Below are positions 1 to 5,613 of a DNA stretch of 8,666 nucleotides, piece after piece. A model generated the notes under the pieces. It was given only the letters and a program-made list of their open reading frames with translations. It did no database searches and was not told the DNA's origin. Numbering within the stretch: position 1 is the first letter of the stretch; each line of letters starts with the position of its first letter. This stretch comes from Desulfobacteraceae bacterium (GTDB lineage Bacteria > Desulfobacterota > Desulfobacteria > Desulfobacterales > DAOWNP01), in contig DAOWNP010000090.1 of assembly GCA_030642545.1 (NCBI GenBank), positions 1-8,666 of the forward strand, read 5' to 3'. A program made the translations under genes and the position numbers.

Positions 1-224
1 GCTATGGAGGATCTGTTGTTGTAAAAGTTTCCAAACCTGATCAGGATTTAAGATTTGATGTTCCAGCCATAGGTCCAACTACTATTGAAATCATGCACAA
101 ATCAGGAGCAAAAGTGCTTGCTATAGAAGCTTTTAAATCTATTGTCATGGAAAAAGAAGAGATGATAAAACTGGCAGATCATTATGATATAACGGTTGCA
201 GCTTATGATGAAAATGATTTTTAA
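1..224 (+). CDS. lpxI: LpxI, UDP-2,3-diacylglucosamine pyrophosphatase (3' end only)
   Basis: Only the last 73 or so codons are present; the reading frame starts at base 3 and ends in TAA at 222-224. The visible protein has the typical LpxI (DUF1009) C-terminal signature: GGSVVVKVSKPDQDLRFDVP, then an IGPTTIEIM helix, then AKVLAIEAFKSIVM, and an end similar to other LpxI proteins. LpxI hydrolyses UDP-2,3-diacylglucosamine to lipid X and UMP at the inner face of the cytoplasmic membrane; it replaces LpxH in alphaproteobacteria, many deltaproteobacteria and others. The next gene, lpxB, starts 21 bp after the stop and uses lipid X as substrate, so co-transcription is very likely. The rest of the gene, with its active site, lies outside the window, so integrity cannot be judged. 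Confidence 0.88.
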   Translation, partial: YGGSVVVKVSKPDQDLRFDVPAIGPTTIEIMHKSGAKVLAIEAFKSIVMEKEEMIKLADHYDITVAAYDENDF

Positions 225-245
225 AAGTTTTGGCTTTTATTTATA

Positions 246-1409
246 ATGACTACTATTAATAATCAGAATAATAAATCAATAATGATAATTGCAGGAGAGC
301 CTTCAGGGGATCTTCATGGAGCTCATCTTGTAAACGCTATAAAAAAAAAAGAGCCTGAACTGTACTTTTTTGGAATAGGAGGCACAGGCTTAAAAGATGC
401 CGGAGTTCAAATTATTGTTGATGCAGACAAGCTTTCTGTAATGGGTTTTACTGATGTTTTAATCAAAATACCTACAATACTTAACTGCCTTAAAACAGCA
501 AAACAAACACTTATTAACAGGAAACCAGATCTTCTTATATTAATAGATTTTCCTGATTTTAATCTGAGGATGGCAGCCTTTGCAAAAAAACATGGGATTA
601 AAGTTCTTTATTATATCAGCCCACAGGTATGGGCATGGAGATCAGGTAGAATAAAAAAAATTGCAAAAGTTGTTGATCATCTTGCAGTAATATTACCTTT
701 TGAAAAAAAATATTACAAATCCCATGATATAGAAGTAACATATGTAGGCCATCCTTTAATGGATAATTATTCAGGTGAAGATCAGAACATCTCTATAAAA
801 AACAGTCAGAACAAAAACATCATCGGCTTACTTCCAGGCTCAAGAAAAAGTGAAATTGAAAATCTTCTGCCTGTTATGTTAGAGACCTGTATAATTATTG
901 CAAAAAATATAAAAAGAACAAAGTTTCTCCTTTCTGTTGCACCATCTGCAGACAAAGATATGATGATTGCTGCCACAAGACCTTATAAAGGTATGATCAA
1001 TATCGAACTTGTTTTAGAAAAAGCAAATACAGTTTTAAATAAAAGTACCCTTTGTATTGCAGCATCAGGTACAGTTACCCTTGAAGCTGCAATTTTGCAG
1101 ACACCTATGATAATAATCTACAAATGTTCATCAATAAATTATTTTCTCGGAAAAATTTTAACCAATATAAAATATATTGGGCTTGCAAATATTATAGCAG
1201 ATAAAACTATTGTTCCTGAGCTTATTCAAAAAGATGCCACGCCAAAAAAAATAGCAAAAGAGGCCTGCAGGCTTTTATCTGATCAAACAGTTCTTAATAA
1301 AACAGTTATAGATCTTTTAAAAGTAAAACAAGCTCTCGGAGATCCTGGAGCTTCAGAAAAAACAGCAAACATTGCTATATCGCTTATAAAAAACAAAGAT
1401 AAAATATAG
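246..1409 (+). CDS. lpxB: LpxB, lipid-A-disaccharide synthase
   Basis: A 387-residue glycosyltransferase (GT19) of normal family length. It condenses UDP-2,3-diacylglucosamine with lipid X to the tetra-acyl disaccharide 1-phosphate, acting peripherally at the inner membrane. Family motifs in order: AGEPSGDLHGA at 16-26, IDFPDFNLRMA at 100-110 (D101 and D104 in the region of the catalytic aspartate), YYISPQVWAWRSGRIKKIAK at 122-141, LPFEKKYY at 150-157, VGHPLMD at 167-173, LLPGSRKSEI at 195-204, AASGTVTLEA at 272-281 and IGLANIIADK at 311-320. No clear Shine-Dalgarno precedes ATG 246; the in-frame ATG at 282 (residue 13) directly before the conserved core is an alternative start, also without one. 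Translational coupling to lpxI 21 bp upstream could explain this. The last codons and stop (K-D-K-I-stop) coincide with the first unit of the downstream 13-bp repeat. An A10 tract lies at 341-350. Confidence 0.95.
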   Translation: MTTINNQNNKSIMIIAGEPSGDLHGAHLVNAIKKKEPELYFFGIGGTGLKDAGVQIIVDADKLSVMGFTDVLIKIPTILNCLKTAKQTLINRKPDLLILIDFPDFNLRMAAFAKKHGIKVLYYISPQVWAWRSGRIKKIAKVVDHLAVILPFEKKYYKSHDIEVTYVGHPLMDNYSGEDQNISIKNSQNKNIIGLLPGSRKSEIENLLPVMLETCIIIAKNIKRTKFLLSVAPSADKDMMIAATRPYKGMINIELVLEKANTVLNKSTLCIAASGTVTLEAAILQTPMIIIYKCSSINYFLGKILTNIKYIGLANIIADKTIVPELIQKDATPKKIAKEACRLLSDQTVLNKTVIDLLKVKQALGDPGASEKTANIAISLIKNKDKI

Positions 1410-1503
1410 AGATAAAATATAGAGATAAAATATAGAGATAAAATATAGAGATAAAATATAGAGATAAAATATAGAGATAAAATATAGAGATAAAATATAG
1501 AGA
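1397..1503 (+). repeat. 13-bp tandem repeat, eight perfect copies, between lpxB and msbA
   Basis: The unit ATAAAATATAGAG occurs eight times without a mismatch from 1399 to 1502, with two further matching bases on the left and one on the right. The first unit contains the lpxB stop codon (TAG, 1407-1409). The array ends 16 bp before the msbA ATG. The unit is AT-rich, has no internal inverted repeat and carries TAA and TAG, so as 13 is not a multiple of three the array has stops in all + frames. The last unit supplies the purine stretch AGAGAAAG upstream of msbA, a possible weak ribosome binding site. Confidence 0.97.
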
Positions 1504-1518
1504 AAGAAAATTTTTATT

Positions 1519-3267
1519 ATGAAGAAATTATTTCCATTGTCAATTAAACCAAGACATAAAGAAATACTATTAATGGTGAGTGAAAACAAGCTAAAGCTTT
1601 TTATTGCCATGTTTTGTATGCTTATAGCAGCAGCTACAACAGCAGCTACAGCATATCTTGTAAAACCTATCTTAGATGATATTTTTTACAATAAAAATGT
1701 AGCTCTGCTCAAAATAATACCTGTAGCTGTAGTATTGATATTTCTTTTAAAAGGTATTGCCATGTTTATTCAGGAATATCTTATGAACTATGTAGGAGAA
1801 GATATAATAAGGAAATTACGAAACAGGCTTTATGGGAAAATTACCGATCTCCCCATCTCTTTTTTCCAAAAAGAGAAAACAGGGGTACTTATGTCGAGAA
1901 TAACAAATGACGTTAATATTTTAAAAAGCATGGTATCCACTGCCATAACAAATTCTTTAAGAGATTTTTTTACGATCATAGGATTAACAGGGGTAATTTT
2001 TTACAGAGACTGGAAAATGGCTATATTTGCTTTCTTTATTCTTCCTGTAGCTTTTTATCCTATTATACAATTTGGAAGAAGAGTACGAAAAATAAGTACA
2101 GGATGCCAGGAAACAATGGCTGATCTAAACTCTTTTTTACATGAAACATTTGCAGGAAATAAAATAGTTAAAGCTTTTAGCATGGAAGAGCATGAAAAAA
2201 AAATATTTGCGCATAAAACTAAAAATCTTTTTAAACTTGAAATGAAAGCAGTTATTATAAGAGCTTTATCTTCTCCTACAATGGAGTTCTTAGGAGGAGT
2301 CGGAATTGCATTTATCATCTGGTATGGCGGTTTCAGCGTAGTTTCAGGGACATCCACTCCAGGTACATTTTTTTCATTTATGGCAGCAGTTCTTATGCTC
2401 TATGATCCTGTAAAAAAAGTAAGCGGTCTTAATAATTCTATACAACAAGGTCTTTCAGCCTCTGACAGAATATTTGAAATTTTAGAAACTGAATCTGATA
2501 TTATTGAGATAAAAGAACCCATAAAAATAGAAAAAAAAGCACATACTATAACCTTTGACTCTGTTTTTTTTAAGTATAAAAAAACAATGATATTAAAAAA
2601 TATAAATTTTAAAGTAAATACTGGTGAAATAATAGCTCTTGTTGGTACAAGCGGTGGAGGGAAAACCTCACTTGTTAATCTTATTCCAAGATTTTATAAT
2701 ATCTGTAATGGAGAAATATTCATTGATAATATAAATATCAACGACTTAACCATATCATCGCTTCGTGATCAGATAGCCATTGTAACACAAGAGCCAATAC
2801 TTTTTAACGATACCATAAGAAACAACATAGCCTACAGCAAACCAGATGCGACTGAAGATGAAATAATAAATGCAGCAAAAGCAGCTTTTGCCTTCGATTT
2901 TATTCAAGGTTTTCGAAAAAAATTTGAAACTACCATTGGAGAACTCGGCAGTCGTTTATCAGGAGGAGAAAAGCAAAGAATATGTATTGCAAGAGCTCTT
3001 TTAAAAAATGCTCCTATACTTATTTTAGATGAAGCCACATCAGCATTAGATACAGCCTCAGAACAAATAGTACAAAAAGCATTGGAAAACCTTATGAAAG
3101 GGAGGACAACCTTTGTCATTGCCCATAGACTCTCAACAATAATAAAAGCAGACAAAATTTTTGTTATTGTAGGCGGAGAAATAATTGAACAAGGCAGCCA
3201 CGATAAACTGATATCAGCAAAAAAAGAGTATTACAAACTATATAATTTACAAAAAGATAATGATTAG
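1519..3267 (+). CDS. msbA: MsbA-type lipid A ABC exporter (permease-ATPase fusion)
   Basis: A 582-residue half-transporter, the usual MsbA length, working as a homodimer in the inner membrane to flip core-lipid A. An N-terminal ABC transmembrane domain has about six hydrophobic segments (near 25-47, 65-87, 141-163, 166-184, 252-270 and 281-297). The nucleotide-binding domain (about 343-580) is complete: Walker A GTSGGGKT at 376-383, Q-loop Q424, signature LSGGE at 480-484, Walker B ILILDE at 500-505, D-loop SALD at 508-511 and switch histidine H536. All catalytic residues are present. The position after lpxI-lpxB strongly supports lipid A as cargo, although sequence alone cannot separate MsbA from other lipid or peptide exporters of this family. 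The start is uncertain: ATG 1519 has only a weak purine stretch upstream, and in-frame ATG 1573 is no better. The gene probably shares the lpx transcript, reading through the tandem repeat. Confidence 0.9.
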   Translation: MKKLFPLSIKPRHKEILLMVSENKLKLFIAMFCMLIAAATTAATAYLVKPILDDIFYNKNVALLKIIPVAVVLIFLLKGIAMFIQEYLMNYVGEDIIRKLRNRLYGKITDLPISFFQKEKTGVLMSRITNDVNILKSMVSTAITNSLRDFFTIIGLTGVIFYRDWKMAIFAFFILPVAFYPIIQFGRRVRKISTGCQETMADLNSFLHETFAGNKIVKAFSMEEHEKKIFAHKTKNLFKLEMKAVIIRALSSPTMEFLGGVGIAFIIWYGGFSVVSGTSTPGTFFSFMAAVLMLYDPVKKVSGLNNSIQQGLSASDRIFEILETESDIIEIKEPIKIEKKAHTITFDSVFFKYKKTMILKNINFKVNTGEIIALVGTSGGGKTSLVNLIPRFYNICNGEIFIDNININDLTISSLRDQIAIVTQEPILFNDTIRNNIAYSKPDATEDEIINAAKAAFAFDFIQGFRKKFETTIGELGSRLSGGEKQRICIARALLKNAPILILDEATSALDTASEQIVQKALENLMKGRTTFVIAHRLSTIIKADKIFVIVGGEIIEQGSHDKLISAKKEYYKLYNLQKDND

Positions 3268-3280
3268 AATAAATCTGTTT

Positions 3281-3380
3281 GCACATTTACAGACCGTCAC
3301 ATAAATAATTTCACTTAAGTTATCGGCCGGAGATATACGTTTTAGTATTATCTCCTCCCGCAGGTCTTGTGCCAATTTTT
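3281..3380. other. Structured convergent intergenic region with nested dyads; possible terminator
   Basis: This stretch between the converging msbA and hpt genes is more GC-rich than its surroundings. Central hairpin: GGAGATATAC (3329-3338) pairs with GTA (3345-3347) and TATCTCC (3349-3355), with one bulged T and the loop GTTTTA. Two outer arms also match: AGACC (3291-3295) with GGTCT (3363-3367), and GCACA (3281-3285) with TGTGC (3368-3372). On the + strand the closing arm is followed after three bases by TTTTT (3376-3380), which would suit termination of msbA, but the stem is far from a compact classical terminator. The same stretch is also an open minus-strand continuation of hpt (see findings), so its nature is unsettled. 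Confidence 0.35.
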
Positions 3381-3436
3381 ACAATCGGATAATTATGTAA
3401 CAATCTTAATACACTTAGATTCAACTTTTTTGATAT

Positions 3437-3757
3437 TTAATTTGAGTTTATCAACTGATTTATAGCTTCAAGCATCTCTTTTAATTCTATTATTTTTTTT
3501 TCGATATTATCTGTTTTATTTATTGTTGAGTTTTGTTCAATGTAAGCTGCAACAGTTGCAATTTCTGAAAAACCAAGATTAGCGGAAGCTCCTTTTAAAG
3601 AATGAGCAGCATCAGACATAGCATTATTATCTTCTTTGTCATATGCTGCTTCAAGTTTATTGATATCTGAGCCTGCTGTTGAAACAAAAAGTTCAGCAAG
3701 TTCAAAAAAATCTTCATAATCTAAACCAATTTCATCTGCAAGCATTTGAAAATCCAT
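3437..3757 (-). CDS. Histidine phosphotransfer (Hpt) domain protein
   Basis: A 106-residue protein consisting of a single Hpt four-helix domain. The signature AHSLKGASANLG at 51-62 contains the phosphoacceptor histidine H52 and the usual K55-G56; helices before and after it are evident from the heptad-like pattern, with a charged, lysine/glutamate-rich C-terminal helix. Hpt proteins carry phosphate between receiver domains in multistep phosphorelays in the cytoplasm. No kinase or response regulator lies in the window, so the partners are unknown and this is an orphan Hpt. ATG at 3755-3757 is supported by an AGGA ribosome binding site (3767-3770 on the + strand) nine bases upstream. It is transcribed divergently from ahcY and convergently to msbA. 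The frame stays open for another 38 codons after the TAA. Confidence 0.88.
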   Translation of the reverse strand: MDFQMLADEIGLDYEDFFELAELFVSTAGSDINKLEAAYDKEDNNAMSDAAHSLKGASANLGFSEIATVAAYIEQNSTINKTDNIEKKIIELKEMLEAINQLINSN

Positions 3758-3894
3758 AATTTATTTTCCTGACTGTAAATGTGTTTTTAAAAGTTAAATT
3801 TATTAAAATAAAGTTTAATATAGATTAAAAGAATATTATGTTTTATAGTAAATAATAGTCTATGGATAATATTACAGCAGTTTATTTTAAAAAA

Positions 3895-4034
3895 TAACTT
3901 TTTAAATAGTGATTAATTTAATTTATGGGAATTATATTATTCATATTTTTATAAATAATAAGTAATATTATATATAGTATTATTTATTATTTCAATGGGA
4001 AAACTTATAAAATGAATTATATATTAAAAAGTTA
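3895..4034 (+). promoter_or_regulatory. AT-rich ahcY upstream region with inverted repeats and hairpin
   Basis: The 291-bp divergent gap between hpt and ahcY is almost entirely A/T. Within it, TAACTTTTTAA (3895-3905) is exactly inverted as TTAAAAAGTTA (4024-4034), the right arm ending two bases before the ahcY Shine-Dalgarno. Between the arms sits a hairpin at 3953-3992 with an 18-bp stem (two G-T pairs) and the loop TATA. ATGGGAA occurs twice (3925-3931, 3995-4001), as does GAATTATAT (3929-3937, 4014-4022). TATAAA at 4006-4011 is a possible -10 element, but no convincing -35 is visible. I do not recognise a SAM or SAH riboswitch. The promoters of both flanking genes must lie here unless transcription enters from elsewhere; their exact positions cannot be called in such AT-rich DNA. 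Confidence 0.4.
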
Positions 4035-4036
4035 CT

Positions 4037-4041
4037 GGAGG
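4037..4041 (+). promoter_or_regulatory. Strong ribosome binding site of ahcY
   Basis: GGAGG, seven bases before ATG 4049, is the best Shine-Dalgarno match in the window and fixes the ahcY start. It fits a highly translated housekeeping gene. It directly follows the right arm of the 11-bp inverted repeat. Confidence 0.85.
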
Positions 4042-4048
4042 AATTAAT

Positions 4049-5464
4049 ATGGAATTAGATTTGTCACTTCCGTTTAAAGTTGCAGATTTATCTCTTGCTG
4101 CTTTTGGTAGAAAAGAGCTGGATCTTGCTGAAAATGAAATGCCTGGTTTAATGGCTGTAAGAAAAAAATATTGTACATCAAAACCTTTGGCAGGTTTGAA
4201 AATTACTGGAAGTCTTCATATGACAATTCAAACTGCGATGCTCATAGAAACTTTAGAGATACTTGGTGCTGATTTAAGATGGGCTTCGTGTAATATTTTT
4301 TCTACTCAGGATCATGCTGCAGCTGCAATAGCAAAAGAAGGAACTACAGCCGTGTTTGCCTGGAAGGGTGAAACTCTTGAAGAATATTGGTGGTGTACAG
4401 AACAGGCTCTTACCTGGCCAGATGGAAGCGGCCCTGATTTGATTGTAGATGATGGTGGTGATGCTACAATGTATATTCATCAGGGTGTGGCTGTGGAAAA
4501 AAATCCTGAATTACTTGAAAAAAAATACGGTAATATTGATATGGATTGTTTGATGGATCGTTTGAAAGTGAGTTATAAAAAAGATCCGGGAAGATGGGCA
4601 AAAATTGCTAAAAAACTAAAGGGAGTTTCTGAAGAAACTACAACCGGTGTTCATAGATTATACCAGTTAGAAAGAGAAGGAGGACTTCTTTTTCCTGCTA
4701 TAAATGTTAATGATTCTGTAACAAAATCAAAATTTGATAATCTTTATGGATGTAGAGAATCTCTCGCAGATGGAATTAAACGTGCAACAGATATAATGAT
4801 TTCAGGAAAAGTAGTTGTAGTTTGCGGATATGGTGATGTAGGAAAGGGCTGTGCCCAGTCTATGCGTGGGTTTGGAGCTCGGGTTATTATTACAGAGGTT
4901 GATCCCATTTGTGCCCTGCAGGCTTGTCTTGAAGGCTATGAAGTTCTAACATTGGATACGGCTGTTTCTAAAGCAGATATTTTTGTAACAGCTACAGGGT
5001 GTTGTGACGTTATTGTTGGTACCCATATGGAACAGATGAAAAATGAGGCAATAATTTGCAATATAGGTCATTTTGACAGTGAAATCGAGATGAGTTATCT
5101 GGAAACTTCTTCGGAATGCAAAAAGTTGAATATTAAACCTCAAGTGGATAAATGGATGTTAAAATCAGGAAGATCAATTATTGTTCTTGCTGAAGGCCGG
5201 CTTATAAATTTAGGGTGTGCTACAGGTCATCCAAGTTTTGTAATGAGTAATAGCTTTACAAACCAGTGTTTAGCTCAAATAGAACTTGCTTCAAAAAAAC
5301 ATGAAAATTCAGTTTATATTCTTCCCAAAACTTTGGATGAGGAAGTAGCTATGCTCCATTTAGACAGGCTTAGTATAAAACTCTCAAAGCTTACAAAAAA
5401 ACAGGCAGATTATCTTGGGATAGATGTAAACGGACCCTTCAAGCCAGAGCATTATAGATATTAG
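4049..5464 (+). CDS. ahcY: S-adenosyl-L-homocysteine hydrolase (adenosylhomocysteinase)
   Basis: A 471-residue cytoplasmic, NAD-dependent enzyme that reversibly splits S-adenosylhomocysteine into adenosine and homocysteine, completing the activated methyl cycle. Substrate-domain motifs: GSLHMTIQTA at 54-63 (H57), WASCNIFSTQDHAAAAIA at 78-95, DDGGDATMYIHQG at 134-146 (D135) and SEETTTGVHRL at 194-204 (E196). NVNDSVTKSKFDNLYGC at 219-235 contains K226, D230, N231 and C235, matching human K186, D190, N191 and C195. The NAD Rossmann motif GYGDVGKG is at 260-267, NIGHFD at 338-343 (H341), and the conserved C-terminal KPEHYRY ends the protein. About 40 extra residues around 148-190 relative to the human enzyme mark the bacterial long form. 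All catalytic residues are intact. It is a single-gene unit; no metK, metE or methyltransferase is adjacent. Confidence 0.97.
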   Translation: MELDLSLPFKVADLSLAAFGRKELDLAENEMPGLMAVRKKYCTSKPLAGLKITGSLHMTIQTAMLIETLEILGADLRWASCNIFSTQDHAAAAIAKEGTTAVFAWKGETLEEYWWCTEQALTWPDGSGPDLIVDDGGDATMYIHQGVAVEKNPELLEKKYGNIDMDCLMDRLKVSYKKDPGRWAKIAKKLKGVSEETTTGVHRLYQLEREGGLLFPAINVNDSVTKSKFDNLYGCRESLADGIKRATDIMISGKVVVVCGYGDVGKGCAQSMRGFGARVIITEVDPICALQACLEGYEVLTLDTAVSKADIFVTATGCCDVIVGTHMEQMKNEAIICNIGHFDSEIEMSYLETSSECKKLNIKPQVDKWMLKSGRSIIVLAEGRLINLGCATGHPSFVMSNSFTNQCLAQIELASKKHENSVYILPKTLDEEVAMLHLDRLSIKLSKLTKKQADYLGIDVNGPFKPEHYRY

Positions 5465-5552
5465 AGTTTGATTCCGATATAGGACAGGACAGGTAAGGAA
5501 TGTGGATGAAATAACTTCTAAAACTGGATTAGGATTTTCTTTTCATCACAAA

Positions 5553-5596
5553 TTGCTCAAACACCTACATAGTTCGTTATGTAGGTGTTTGAGCAA
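5553..5596. terminator. Perfect 19-bp hairpin between converging genes, likely bidirectional terminator
   Basis: TTGCTCAAACACCTACATA (5553-5571) is perfectly inverted at 5578-5596 around the six-base loop GTTCGT. It lies 88 bp after the ahcY stop and 17 bp beyond the stop of the minus-strand fusion gene, where a shared terminator is expected. Neither strand has a proper T-run directly after the stem, only TTT on the minus strand and AATGAAAG on the + strand. Termination is therefore inferred from position; mRNA 3'-end protection is an alternative. Confidence 0.6.
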
Positions 5597-5613
5597 AATG
5601 AAAGATAGATAGA

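Noticed and set aside
1353..1610. Minus-strand open frame with a periodic Leu/Tyr/Phe/Ile-rich protein
   Set aside because: Its 13-residue period is simply three units of the 13-bp DNA repeat read on the other strand; it overlaps lpxB and msbA and has no credible start signal.
2055..2357. 100-codon minus-strand open frame within msbA
   Set aside because: Opposite a well-conserved coding region, with no ribosome binding site or recognisable motif; the same applies to 2904-3155.
3758..4048. SAH or SAM riboswitch upstream of ahcY
   Set aside because: I looked for the GC-rich conserved cores of these riboswitches; the region is almost entirely A/T and shows none.
4274..4480. Minus-strand open frame within ahcY (and another at 4946-5143)
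   Set aside because: Cysteine- and serine-rich shadow frames opposite highly conserved AhcY motifs; no independent support.
5484..5500. Short GGACA direct repeat and, at 5602-5612, a GATA tetranucleotide run
   Set aside because: Two or three copies only, fully consistent with chance in this composition.
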